From NCBI GenBank assembly GCA_029844215.1, contig CM056723.1:90450790-90514789 (forward strand): a DNA stretch of 64,000 nucleotides, given 5' to 3'. The stretch comes from Przewalskia tangutica. Its lineage: Eukaryota > Streptophyta > Magnoliopsida > Solanales > Solanaceae. This document shows positions 1 to 10,125 of this stretch, piece after piece; position 1 is the stretch's first letter, and every line of letters begins with the position of its first letter. The notes below the pieces were generated by a model, which searched no databases, was not told the DNA's origin, and worked only from the letters and a program-made list of their open reading frames with translations. The position numbers were made by a program, and so were the translations under genes.

Positions 1-2
1 AA

Positions 3-773
3 AATTATAATATCAAAACTTGTGAATCCACAGTAGCTATTAATAACTCAAAAGAGATTATTAAATTGCTATCAACTGAAGATATAAACAGATATAAAAA
101 GGAATTCAATTTCCTTCACATAGGTTTGGTACAAATTGCTGTAAAGCCTTTGTATCGATTGGGTCTCGATACCCCCATCTGTCTCTTACTAAGAGATGCA
201 AGGTTATTAAACTTTGATGATTCCTTACTTGGAGTTCTACAAAGTAATTTAGCCAGAGGTCCAGTTTATTTTAACTGTTACCCAAATTTTTCAGTAGATA
301 TTAATGATCAGAACGTTATGGATACCTTAACGTTAAACATTAAAACAAAAAATATGAACAGTAAGATAAACACAAGGGAAATTGCTATAATATACAGAGT
401 ATATTACAGGCTAATGAAAACAACCTTAGCTCCAAAAGCTAAACTAGTTAGCAGTAAAGGTGCTACCATGCTTATGGAAGCAAACCAGGAACATAGTAAC
501 ATCTTTGTTCCAAGAATGCTAAAATGGAATGAAATTTTAGCAAAAGATGAATGGCACTTCGATGCTATTACCCAACCAAAGATAGAACCAGAGAGTTCTG
601 ATATTGAACAAATAATCCAGCATTTGGATGGTTCAATTGATTTAAAATTTTTAAGATCTAATGGAAGATACTCTTTCAGTGCATCTTCTTCCAAACCCCG
701 GGAGGATGAAGAGTATTCTGATAATTCTGGCGAAACTATAACCGAACGAAAAGTTCAGGGAGTAGACTATTAA
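3..773 (+). CDS. Pararetroviral movement protein (30K superfamily), 5' partial
   Basis: The frame is open from base 3 to a TAA at 771-773, so the true start lies left of the window; no ATG is visible before the conserved core. The encoded 250 or so residues carry the hallmarks of the caulimovirid 30K movement proteins, which form tubules and move virus between cells: the block HIGLVQIAVKPL, then LLRDAR with the conserved Asp of the family, then ARGPVYFNCYPNF, and further on a YRVYYRLM block. The C-terminal 75 residues are acidic and low in complexity. This is the only copy in the window with the movement-protein core; copies 2-5 keep only a short piece matching residues around the YRVYYRLM/LAPKAKL segment. 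No internal stop is seen. The family call is well supported; function today is doubtful because downstream genes are broken. Confidence 0.85.
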   Translation, partial: NYNIKTCESTVAINNSKEIIKLLSTEDINRYKKEFNFLHIGLVQIAVKPLYRLGLDTPICLLLRDARLLNFDDSLLGVLQSNLARGPVYFNCYPNFSVDINDQNVMDTLTLNIKTKNMNSKINTREIAIIYRVYYRLMKTTLAPKAKLVSSKGATMLMEANQEHSNIFVPRMLKWNEILAKDEWHFDAITQPKIEPESSDIEQIIQHLDGSIDLKFLRSNGRYSFSASSSKPREDEEYSDNSGETITERKVQGVDY

Positions 774-860
774 TCGTCGTCATCTAAAGTCTACTATCGA
801 CCAATCGATAGATCGCATTTGTGACCACCGAAGTGAAATGCATGGTGGAGATAGTCAGGC

Positions 861-2225
861 ATGATTAGAGAAGATATCGGTTTTAAAATCGATTGGAATT
901 ACATTGATAAATTATGGAGAGATCCAGAGAATGCCATTAAAAGAAAATGGTATGTAAGCACCTTTTCACTTAGTGAAAGGAAGGTGTTTAAAGAAACCTG
1001 GATAAAAGACATGAACAATGTTAGAGCAAATCTAGAATTTTTTAGGTGGTTTGAAATCACTGATAAACTCCATAATGACAGACAGTGTCTGAGTACCATT
1101 GTAAAAAAGTGGTTCACAGGTGAAAGAACTGTTGAGTCAGTAACACCCCCCTTAGAACAGATAAAGATTCCCGTTAACGGTGAAGTCTTGACCGCCACTC
1201 CTTTTAAAAGAGATATAAAAGATCCTAATGATATCACACATGTTGATGATATTAATAAAATTCTGCAACAGAACAACTACACCAACCAGTTGTTACATGT
1301 TACCTCTAACCAAATTTCAGAGGCAAGTAATGCTTCTACCTTCAGGAATACACCAGTACGGTCGGAAGAGAAAACCTTATCCGAACCGCTTTTTAAGATT
1401 CCCGCCGCAAAAGCCATCCAAAGTTTGGGAAGGAAATCGAAGATGATCTGCTAGACATAATCAGCAATAAATTCAAAGAGATGAAAGTCTCTGAAGGGTC
1501 AACCTCGAAACATCCTGACAAATCCGTCAAGGTGTTAAGCGAAGGTTCTAGTTCAAAGAATAAAATAGAGGTTAATAAAATATCAAAATTAACCAATAAT
1601 AATGGTAAGAATTTTTATAAACAGTCGACGTTCCCAGACATGTTGTTTGAAGAACGAATTCCACCCCCAGCCACATATTCGGGTGATGAAATCCACGAAT
1701 GGAACATTGACGGCATGTCGGAAGGACAAGTTGTTAAAGTGCTCCATGAAATGGGAGTTTTCTTTACCGATTATAAAATAAAAACTCACCGATGATGCCC
1801 AATTAGATCAATCATAATTTCGCTTCACAGGAATGTTAAAAATTGGTGGGATAACTTCCTATTCGATATTGAAAAGGCAAGCATCATGAATGCTACTACC
1901 ACACCCAAATAAGGAACATCGATAACGCTTTACTAATGAAGTTCACGGTGATGCCTCGCAACCTGTTATCTTGATCGGAAAACATTTTGTTGGTGATCCA
2001 AAACTTTTCCAAGACAGAAGTTTAGAGATCCTTAATAATCTAACGTGTCCAAAACTACACGATTTTAAATGGTATAAAGATATATTTCTTAACAAAGTCA
2101 TGTTAAGACCAGACTGTAACCATGATTATTGGAAAGAAAGATTTATCAGTGGTTTGCCTAAACTCTTGTAGAAGGTAAGAACCAATATCAGGAGATGCCA
2201 CAATGGTGATACTCCCTATGCAATC
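861..2225 (+). pseudogene. Coat-protein N-terminal and core region, frameshifted
   Basis: Begins at ATG 861, 87 bases after the movement-protein stop. The first frame runs to a stop at 1452-1454 (block GFKIDWNYIDKLWRDPENAI). The sense then shifts frame near 1425 and continues through 1451-1795 (block DMLFEERIPPPATYSGDEI, a coat-like region). It is broken again between 1796 and 1970, resumes in 1971-2171 (FVGDPKLFQDRSLEILNNL, CNHDYWKERFISGLP), and then has a stop just before the next open frame at 2226. Position between movement protein and zinc knuckle, plus the Lys-rich and Trp/Tyr-containing blocks, fit a caulimovirid capsid protein. The assignment rests on order and motif feel, not on a search. 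The N-terminal block is the part still found in copies 2-5. Confidence 0.65.
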
Positions 2226-3668
2226 ATGACATATGGAGATTTAATCAGCTATATTAATATGACGGGCTTAGAATTATGTAATTCTATAAAGCTTAATAAC
2301 CAGATACAAAAATACTCCACCAAAGGAGAATTAGGAAGTTTCTGCGAAGACTTCGGCTATGTTAAGATTTCTGCTCCATCAAAGAGCATCAAGAGAATGA
2401 AAAAGAATCATAACATTTCTCGCCCCAAAGCGTATAAAAAGAATTATACTCATAAAAAGAAGTATAACAAAGAAAGCAACAGCAAAAATACGAAAGTAAA
2501 AGGAGTTTGCTGGAATTGCGGTAAAACAGGCCACATGGCCAATAAATGCAGAGAACCTGATAAAAGGAAAGATAAGATTAATCTATTGGGAATTGATCCC
2601 AAAATAAAAGATAAACTGTTTACAATCTTAAATGAAGAACAGTCAGATAAAAGCTCTGAAGAGTCTTCAGACAGTTTTTACAGTGACGATGGATCACTGG
2701 ATCTGGGTTACAGTTCAGATAGTTCCACTTCCAGCTTTGACTGCGAATGTACTGGGAAAATCTGCACATGTACCAAACAGACGATTGGCGTTATCTCAAG
2801 TAGCAGCCAAGAGTTTTTCTTTGACATGGTCGATCACATTGATGACGACAATTTTAAAAAGCAATACCTAAAAGAGCTCAAGAAGCTTGTCATTAATCAG
2901 AAAAAAGAAAAAGGGATTATAGAGCCCTATGACATGAAAAGAGTTTTTAATAAATTTAAGGACTCTAAATCAGGTACTTCATTACCAGACTTAATAAAAG
3001 AAGTCTCGGATCTGAAGGAAGAAATCCTTCGAATTAATAAAAGGCTCAGTTCATTAGAAACTGAAACATCGGCCAAAGAAACTGAAGCAGTGGCCAATAA
3101 TAAAGAGTCGGGTCTCACAGAAGATCCCCAAACATCGTCTATTTTTAAACAGATAATTACTGATAATCAAGATGGTGAAGAAACTGATAATAATCCTGAT
3201 TCAGGGTTAACTTTGATATCTAGGGCTAGAGCAATAAGCTACCATGTCCCTATTAAGTTAATTATTGACGATTTTGCTATCGAAAGAATAGCACTCTTAG
3301 ATTCAGGAGCAGATCAAAACTGCATTCGCGAAGGTATAATTCCTACCAGGTACTTAAACAAGAGTACATATAGATTATATTCCGCCACAGGTGAGGATAT
3401 AGAAATTAATTATAAACTTTCGAAAGCACTTGTATGCAATAAAAACATTGCATTTACGAACAGCTTCATTATAACCAAGGATATAACTGAGGAAATCATT
3501 TTAGGAACACCATTCCTAGCCCAGATACTGCCGTATACGGCAAAACCAGACGGTATTTACACTACCACTATGGGAGAAGATCTCATATTTCCTTATATAA
3601 ATCCTTTGACAACGGATCAGAGTGGTCGTAATAAACAGAAGGTGGTCTTTAGAACACAGCCAGACTAA
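2226..3668 (+). CDS. Coat-protein C-terminus with CCHC zinc knuckle fused to aspartic protease
   Basis: An open frame of 480 codons. Residues 51-94 are a strongly basic stretch. A CCHC zinc knuckle follows (C95, C98, H103, C108; bases 2508-2549, CWNCGKTGHMANKC), as in nucleic-acid-binding coat proteins of the Caulimoviridae. Residues 130-180 are Ser/Asp/Glu-rich with a Cys cluster (CECTGKICTC). Residues 255-290 are a heptad-like coiled-coil segment, and from about 330 there is a retropepsin-type protease with active site D359-S-G-A (IALLDSGADQNCI, bases around 3300) and the second conserved ILGTPFL block. In many family members CP and PR-RT lie in different ORFs; here both share one frame. 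The frame ends at 3668 where the RT should follow, so the polyprotein is truncated. ATG 2226 is simply the first Met after a stop, not a proven start. Confidence 0.8.
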   Translation: MTYGDLISYINMTGLELCNSIKLNNQIQKYSTKGELGSFCEDFGYVKISAPSKSIKRMKKNHNISRPKAYKKNYTHKKKYNKESNSKNTKVKGVCWNCGKTGHMANKCREPDKRKDKINLLGIDPKIKDKLFTILNEEQSDKSSEESSDSFYSDDGSLDLGYSSDSSTSSFDCECTGKICTCTKQTIGVISSSSQEFFFDMVDHIDDDNFKKQYLKELKKLVINQKKEKGIIEPYDMKRVFNKFKDSKSGTSLPDLIKEVSDLKEEILRINKRLSSLETETSAKETEAVANNKESGLTEDPQTSSIFKQIITDNQDGEETDNNPDSGLTLISRARAISYHVPIKLIIDDFAIERIALLDSGADQNCIREGIIPTRYLNKSTYRLYSATGEDIEINYKLSKALVCNKNIAFTNSFIITKDITEEIILGTPFLAQILPYTAKPDGIYTTTMGEDLIFPYINPLTTDQSGRNKQKVVFRTQPD

Positions 3669-4141
3669 AACCATTTGAGTAAGCACGAAGTTCGGAATGG
3701 CCTGCCGTATCATCGGTAAAGTAAGCCGTATTAAGTCGCTAGAGTCGCTTAGAACAATCGAAACAATCCCGCAAATTGTTGGGTCACTACGTTTTCATGA
3801 GTCTTTTATCAAAACATTGATTTTGAGATCTCTTATCAAAACATTGATTTCGAAGATTTTATAAGTTTTTATCAAAAATTAATTTTGAAAAAACAGGTTT
3901 TAAATCTATAAAGGCTTAAAGAAATCCCTGCCAAACCAGTAAAATGTTTGTTATGGCACCATAGTTCCATAGACATGTTTAAGGATTAAATGGCTTAGAC
4001 CATCCACAAAGCAGTTCTCCAGAAGAACAACAGGCATTAATGTCGGCAGGTAAGTCAGCAGGTAAATAACCAGCTCGAGGAAAGCTCATTTCCCTGAAAC
4101 AAGAAGAGGGCTCTAGAAGGCCTTAGCAAACAAAAAAGGAC
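3669..4141 (+). other. Non-coding junction replacing RT and RNase H of EPRV copy 1
   Basis: No ORF of note. 3795-3880 holds three imperfect copies of a short AT-rich word (TTATCAAAACATTGATTT and variants). From about 4085 the sequence again resembles the 3' ORF of the other EPRV copies (GGCTCTAGAAGGCCTTAGCAAA compares with 39527-39547), showing that about 2 kb of pol and the first half of ORF4 were lost here. Confidence 0.55.
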
Positions 4142-4146
4142 ATGAC
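4142..4146 (+). repeat. Target site duplication, left (ATGAC)
   Basis: ATGAC directly precedes the TGTTATACC start of the 5' LTR and is repeated at 13866-13870 after the 3' LTR. It marks a Ty3/Gypsy-type 5-bp staggered insertion into EPRV copy 1. Confidence 0.93.
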
Positions 4147-4839
4147 TGTTATACCCCGTAGTCCCAGGGTATGTATGCGAGGACGTACGTACGAGAATAC
4201 GACAGAAAGATTGGAAAGGAAGAAAGAGGCGATTTTTCCACGGAAAAGTTTCCGGTTTTTGTGAAGGAAAAAGGTTCGTTAATGGGAATTGGATTCCCAG
4301 ATTTGGTATTCGGACTTCCTGGAATATTAGAGAATTATGGAATTTTATTTTCGAAAATGGTCACGTGGGGCCCACGGGAGAAATTTACGGTTTTGTGGGG
4401 CCCACTTTGTTTTCGAGATTTTGGCCATTATGGATATTTTCGGAAGATGTTTTATTTTGGGCCAATAGGAGGGTGACACGTGTCACCCCGCCAGTGGCTT
4501 AGGCCGAATGGCATTTGTGCACAACACCCGGTTAAGTCGTTTTTCTAAACGCTTTATAACTTGCGAAGGAAAATTCCGGCTATGTCTTTTCTCATTTTTA
4601 TGGATTTTTCCGAGAGACGGAACATTTTGGACCAATGAGAGGCGGCACTTGGCACCCTCTCATCAGTGGGCAAGGTGGGCGTACTTGGACGACATGAGGA
4701 TGTCAAGTGGTAGATATTTTGGTAGATATTTTGTGAGGGTTTTAAGGAGTAGGGACTAGGGGGCACTTGGGCATATCTTGGCCCTACACTTGTGTAGCAC
4801 TTGGCTCAATCTTGGCCATTGGTTGGCCTTGGCTTGTGC

Positions 4840-4847
4840 TATAAATA
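4840..4847 (+). promoter_or_regulatory. LTR TATA box (5' LTR)
   Basis: TATAAATA in GTGCTATAAATACCCC, followed by a pyrimidine-rich stretch; the same block recurs at 10808 and 46409 and, reversed, at 36340 and 43227. Confidence 0.75.
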
Positions 4848-5903
4848 CCCCTCTCCCTTTGATGAATTCTTCATCCATTCCTAAATGTTTCTAAGTGTAA
4901 AATCCTCTCCCTCCCTTGTGTTGAGTTCGGCCAAGGGCCTCCCAGGTGGCGAGCACCCCCCCCTCTAGGGGTGCTAGCCGAGAGTAGTGCCCCTCCAGAG
5001 TTGCAGCCAGTGGGTACCCCTAGCCTAGGTTGTTTTCAGATAATACCCCTTTGTTGTGGTATAGAAATACTCTCCTAGTATTGTTATAATGTCCAAATAC
5101 CTTGGCCCAAATACCTTGTAGTATTCCCAAGGTTACACTTATACAAAAGCCCAGAAAATACTATTATACTTCCCGTCAGTCACAAAACCGAAACCCTAGG
5201 AAAATCTCCATAGTCCGTTGGAGTATTGTGTAGAAGTTGGTTAGAACTTCTAAGGGTGGTTTAGAGCGGGTCGAGCGCCGAGTCGAGCTAAAACTTTGCT
5301 AAGGATCGACATTAAACTCGGATAATTATGGGCTTATCGAGGTAACTATCTTGTCCCCCTTTTGTAATTGGATATTACATGTTGTAGGAATATATAGTTA
5401 AAGTATACTATATATATATAACTGAACATAGCTTGTGGCAATGTCCTTGGACTTAAGCCTGAAGAACTGAACTGTAATTACATAGGACTGTATTACAGTA
5501 GACTTGTGTAGTAGTACCGTGGAGTAGAATTGTACCCGTTAGGGTTAGATGTATAACCCCCCCCCCCTGGTTGGCTTGGTAGCCGGCCTCGATAGAGGAG
5601 GAGGTTTACGCTGTTGCGGGGGGGGGAGGTGCTGCCGAATTTTCGGTAGAATGTTCTACGATGAGATCTAAATGTTAATAAGCGCCTTGTGGCCTTATAG
5701 GTTGATGTACTACGTGTGGCGCGATCTACGTGGCTTAAGGGGTAGCCGACGTTTGGAAGTACTTGGAGCGTTTTGCTATGAGTCGATACTCGTCGCGAGG
5801 TATGTGAACCTCTTCCTATCTCTTCTAGCATGATATGTGTGAACTATGTAGTACGGTAGACGTACATGTGCTAAATGTGTTTGAGTGGTTTGAAACATAA
5901 AGT

Positions 5904-6128
5904 GTTATAACGGCTTTATGGGAAGTTGGTTATAACAGCTTTATGTTAGTAAGAAAATACATGTGGTTTTTAAAAGGTAACTGATTTGAACTATAACTGG
6001 CTTGTTATATGATAAGAAAGAACTTGAAGTATTTCAAAAGATTTTTTGAATCATTTTGAAGGGAGAAGTAATACTTGGTGTTTGAAAACTTAAGAGTTAT
6101 ACTAGCTTTATGGGAAGTTAGGTATAAC
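5904..6128 (+). repeat. Pair of 33-bp dyad modules in the 5' LTR
   Basis: Module 1 (5904-5936) has the 8-bp palindrome GTTATAAC at both ends around GGCTTTATGGGAAGTT. Module 2 (6096-6128) is the same length with the same core (GCTTTATGGGAAGTT), ends GTTATAC and GTATAAC, and is itself set between CTTAAG hexamers. The pair recurs in the other LTR copies (11852/12043, 42112/42300 reversed, 47463/47655, 63154/63344 reversed) and singly at 35458, 52554 and 59490. Role unknown. Confidence 0.8.
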
Positions 6129-7911
6129 GGCTTAAGAATGCTTTCTTCGATTTGGAAATCGAACGTGTATCGACAAACCACTGCAGCGTTGATAAAAGGA
6201 AATGTTTTGAATAATTAAGTATTATTAAAACCAGTAGAAACTTCCATCTGCATAGAAGCTAAGATGAGACAAAATGATATTTCCTAGATCATGGCTGCTG
6301 TAATAAGATTGTTATAAACAAGAATATCCTACTCACATATAAGGCTTATGTTTCTCAGAGTGTTTAAAAGAGAATTATATTCTTAAATGAATAAGACTAT
6401 GAACTACGAAACCTTTCTAAAATAAGAAACGTGAACATTTGAAATTAGGCAAACTTGGACGTTTGGAAAATAATGTTGTTACTTGATTTTACAAAGGTAA
6501 TAGTTTTGGTCTTCTTAAAAGGGATCACTCTATTTTATACTACGTATTGTGTGTGACTTATGTGAAAAAACAGATCTTTTTTAGATTTTAATGTGTGAAG
6601 TACTTTGGGGATAGATAAGAACTTGTTAGTAGAAAGTACCTTGTGTGAATAACTTGATTGTATTGGTTTGTGATAGCCTTGTAATACTTTCTTGTTGCTT
6701 TGATAAGTAAACGTGTTAGGACGCTACGTGTGTTAGTATCTTGTGATGTTTGTGTAAGGGGTTTCTTTGATTGTGCTTATTAACTATCACCGTTATGATA
6801 GTATTGTGGCATTCATCTCGAGATGATTAGGGTTGTCGCCCTCCGACGCGGGGTAGACTCAGCGATGCGGGACCATGATTCGAGAATACCTCACGCGGGT
6901 CCCGGGGCCTATGCGAGCTACGAGTTCCGGTTAGTGTCGTCCTTTATGGGCACGCGGTCTCAGGGCCATGCGACTCGAAAGTCCGGGCGACGCCGGGAGT
7001 AGCTACCCTCGATGCGGGAATACCTCATGCGGCCGATGAGATTGGCCTACGCGGAGTCGGGAAGTTCCAGACTAGACGCGCATTAGATCTGCGGGCAAGT
7101 GGCCATCTTTGATCATGTGACTGCCAGCAGATCTTATGATACGCTTTATGACCTTGTTGGTGCATGGGTGTTAGTAGTCGGCTATGCCTTCGCACTTACC
7201 TGCATGTTTTATTAGGACACAGCGGGACCCGGTGTTCATGTGTATTCCTTGGTGCTTGTATATCATAACCGCACGGCGGTGAGGAAGGTATTCCACGCAC
7301 GATTGATGTTATGGGCATGAGACCCATTGTTAAATTGAGTGACGACTTGAGGTGCGAGTCCCCGACTTGACATGATCGCTATTTACGGTGATCGTAGTTT
7401 GGTTATCATACATGTCTCCCGCTTTGTATAGACTACTATGATTTCATTTACTGATTTATTTTTAGTTTCACATACTGCACTGTTATCGACCTCGCCCGGG
7501 GCTGCGTTCATGCCGCAGGTTGAGGTACATCAGTCGTTGATCCTAGCTCTCAGGGTCACAGTTCAGCGTTTGGGAAGCTCCGTTTCTCCGGAGGCTTATC
7601 AGTGGTATAGTCCCCTGTCGTAGTAAGTGTTTACATTCAGGGTTTGGCGGGCCCGTCCGCCCGTTGGTCGTATCATTCTTAGAGTGCAGTACCGCTTGTT
7701 GTGGCAGGGTTGGTAAAAAGGATTGCCGCTCATTTGTAAAAGAGTTGATGGTTATATATATGCCGAAAGGCAAGTTTTCACAGATTATTGTTTTATATTT
7801 CTGTTATCTCATGTTGTTGTTTTATGTTCCGCTGATTACTCTGATGTTGTGTCACTAGGGTGCCCGGGGTAAGGCACCAGTCACGGGCCCAGTTTCGGGT
7901 CGTGACAAAAG

Positions 7912-7923
7912 TGGTATCAGAGC
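7912..7923 (+). other. Primer binding site (initiator Met tRNA type)
   Basis: TGGTATCAGAGC, four bases after the 5' LTR end; the standard plant retroelement PBS for initiator tRNA-Met. Confidence 0.9.
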
Positions 7924-8103
7924 AGTTAATCCTCGGAAAGTGTCTACAGACCGTATCGATGAGTCTTGATTATCGGGGTGTTGTGCACACACCAATAATC
8001 GTGAGGCTATAGGATATTTAGGATTGGTTTCTATTCTTCTCACTGAGGTCGTGCCTTAGAGTGTTGTAACTGGACCCTCCGACGAAATTATTTCCTTATC
8101 GCT

Positions 8104-8199
8104 ATGCCTCCGCGTAGGCAACCCGCCCAGAGGCGGCAAGGCGGCGGAGCCGCGAGCAGAGTTCGGAGGTGGCGAGGCACAGGCCAAATAAATACCTAG
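8104..8199 (+). pseudogene. Gag start, broken after 31 codons
   Basis: ATG at 8104 encodes MPPRRQPAQRRQGGG and continues to a TAG at 8197-8199. A basic MPP(R)R start about 190 bases after the PBS is typical of Ty3/Gypsy gag in this group; compare MPPRKATRAQ at 61279. No gag core is recognisable downstream, so this is a relic of the reading frame. Confidence 0.6.
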
Positions 8200-10112
8200 G
8201 GTAGTGCTTCATTCGGGGATTTCTGCGACGTCACTAGCCCCAGCAGAGTTTAAGCATGGCGACGGCAGTTCCTACTGCGGCCATGATATGTGAACCTTCA
8301 GTTCCACGACCGGGAACCGAGAATATAGATTGCAAGAGACAACCTTGTTACTAGCTATGGATTTGGCTACCAGAGAGTATACCGATGTATCGCGAGTCTT
8401 GATGACTACCTAAGAGAAGGTTGTGCAAGAGTAATCCTTCAGTTAGGCTTGAGCATGGCCTGTGTACGGGCTTATGCGCAGTGCCGAAACGTAGAGATCG
8501 ACCAGGTTAACCAAGGGCAGCGTAAGAGGGCGTAGCAGCCAAGGTCCTTCGGTAACTTTCAAGGTGAGTATACCTTAAGTGCTATGTTCTGATAGCAGTG
8601 TGTTAGTTGTGATTAGAAATCATGGTGGGTTAACCGAGTAAGATTTTGGAGGATAGAGAAAGTGTGAGCCTTAGAGCTTTATACGCAAAGACCTTAGAGG
8701 TAAGGCCATCTCGAGAAAGGTGTAGTGTTATGTTTGACCCTTATAGGAGTGCATAGTGCACGTGAGCTATGTTCGTGGGATAAGTCCCTGAGTAGCGTGA
8801 TTTGAAAGAAGGTAGTCGAGCTAGGAAGACCGCTAGGTTTTCGTAATATGATTTGTGAAATTATTCCTTCGGGGAGCTAGTGTTTTGCGCAATGCCGGGT
8901 CGGGTTGAGGCCATGTTGCGGGTCAACCCGCGGCAGGTATGGTGGTGGGGTCAGTTTGTGGTGGTCCCGCCTTGTGGTAGGGTCACGAGGGTGTTAGGCC
9001 CAGGTTTAGTTAACCAGCGTATGAGTTCGTGGATGCGTTCGACCAGTGGTCGGGCGACGGGGCAACCATCGTGTTCTTGATCGAGACCGCTTTACTCGGT
9101 GTGTTGGGTTATCGTAAAGGTTGTAAGGTTGCAGGTGCCTACCTTCACCTTATGACGACAGATGGAGCCTGTGCGGCTGTTTTGTTTCGGAAGTTTTGCC
9201 GTGCATGTGTTAAGAACTCCGTAAGTCTCGAATCGCATTCGCCTCGGGCGTTGTTTGGATTTCGGGGATAGTTGTGGATTGTTGTCTCTGTGGAGGTAGT
9301 GTTTAAGCTACCATTTCGGTGTTCGGATGTCGCCTTTTGAAGCCTTGTAGGGGCGAAGTGTAAGTTGCGATCGATTGGTTCGCTGTTGGCAAGGTTCAGT
9401 TAGTTGGTTCAGGCTTGTTCCAGAAGAATGTGGATAGTGCGAAACTTTTCTTGAAGAAGTTCCGCGGCTCGCAGAAATCGTGCGGATAATCGGCGACGGC
9501 AGAGTTCAGGTTGACGGTCGGTCTTCTTGAAAGTACCACCCCGGTTAGGGTGTGACGAGTTTTGGAAACAAAGGGAACTTAGCCCGAGTTACTTGGGGCC
9601 CTTTTTAGTTCATGTGAAGAATAGGCCAGGTTGCCTATATGTTAGCTTTTGCCGTCCGACTTAGGAGGCAGTACTTCCGGTCTTTCGTATTGTTATGATC
9701 GGGAAAGTATCGGAGATCCATCCAGAGTATTCCCAGTTAATGATGACCACGTTAGAGATAGTAACCCCGAGTTTAGGAAACTGAAGCCGTATCAGAATAT
9801 GGTAAGAGTTCGAGCGTACGAGATCCTCCGGGATCGCAAGCAGCCCGGTACCATTTGTTGGGTCGTCGGAGCAAGGCTCGCGACAAAGTGACAAAAGTGG
9901 TATCAGTGACTAAGGAAGTATATTTTGACCCCGGGAAGAGGTATTTGTGGTGATATAGAGGTGTTTTCCTCGTAGACTTGGATATAAGTATGTTGCGCAG
10001 GTATTTCTGTGGCCAGGTATGGCAGGATTGTTTCGTAAGTATAGTAGTGAAGACTATACTGGCGCACGTTTGTTTTTGAGACTTAGAAGGAACATTCGGG
10101 ACGAATGTTTCT
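8200..10112 (+). other. Internal region of the non-autonomous element, no gene
   Basis: Between the gag relic and the purine tract I find only short ORFs without family motifs. The strand is G-rich. A second copy of the LTR-end/PBS string lies at 9888-9906. No RT YxDD, protease DSG or integrase motif was seen in any frame. Confidence 0.6.
9888..9906 (+). repeat. Second LTR-end/PBS-like string
   Basis: GTGACAAAAGTGGTATCAG, an exact 19-bp repeat of the true LTR/PBS junction at 7902-7920, located about 220 bases before the 3' LTR. It may be the trace of an internal recombination or template switch. Confidence 0.75.
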
Positions 10113-10125
10113 AAGGAGGGAAGAA
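10113..10125 (+). other. Polypurine tract
   Basis: AAGGAGGGAAGAA directly before the 3' LTR TGTTATACCC; plus-strand primer site of the element. Confidence 0.85.

Larger units (their letters stand above)
1..4146 (+). mobile_element. EPRV copy 1, divergent lineage, left part
   Basis: Endogenous pararetrovirus segment read in the order movement protein, coat-protein region with zinc knuckle, aspartic protease, then non-coding debris. It runs off the left window edge, so its leader and first ORF are not seen. Reverse transcriptase and RNase H are missing: after the protease (ends 3668) the sequence goes through about 400 bases of unrelated-looking DNA and resumes in the 3' ORF near 4080. The right end is the 5-bp target duplication of the LTR element at 4147, and the copy continues at 13866. 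Its protease resembles that of copies 2-5 clearly but is visibly diverged (roughly 70 percent identical residues by eye), so it is a separate lineage. Confidence 0.85.
4147..7907 (+). repeat. 5' LTR (family A, 3761 bp)
   Basis: Starts TGTTATACCCCGTAG and ends GGGTCGTGACA. Layout: U3 with GTCACGTGGGGCCCAC and GACACGTGTCACCC boxes (about 4362-4480), a TATAAATA box at 4840, pyrimidine-rich R/U5, an AT-rich middle with two 33-bp dyad modules (5904-5936, 6096-6128), a CpG-rich block of degenerate repeats (6830-7090, word GCGGGAATACCTCATGCGG), and a conserved 3' end. C and G homopolymers near 5556 and 5617 are longer than in the 3' LTR. All ORFs inside are short and unsupported. Confidence 0.93.

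Noticed and set aside
5556..5630. Long C and G homopolymers as regulatory G-quadruplexes
   Set aside because: Lengths differ between the two LTRs of one element and near 42610, as expected for homopolymer length errors; not reliable as a signal.
5493..5831. Antisense ORF of 112 codons conserved in several LTRs (also 63450-63668 on +)
   Set aside because: It follows conserved LTR sequence, has no start context or family motif, and is broken in other copies; conservation is explained by the LTR.
8880..9271. ORFs in the internal region of the LTR element as remnant pol
   Set aside because: No YxDD, DSG, HHCC or GPY-like block; GC-rich composition accounts for the openness.
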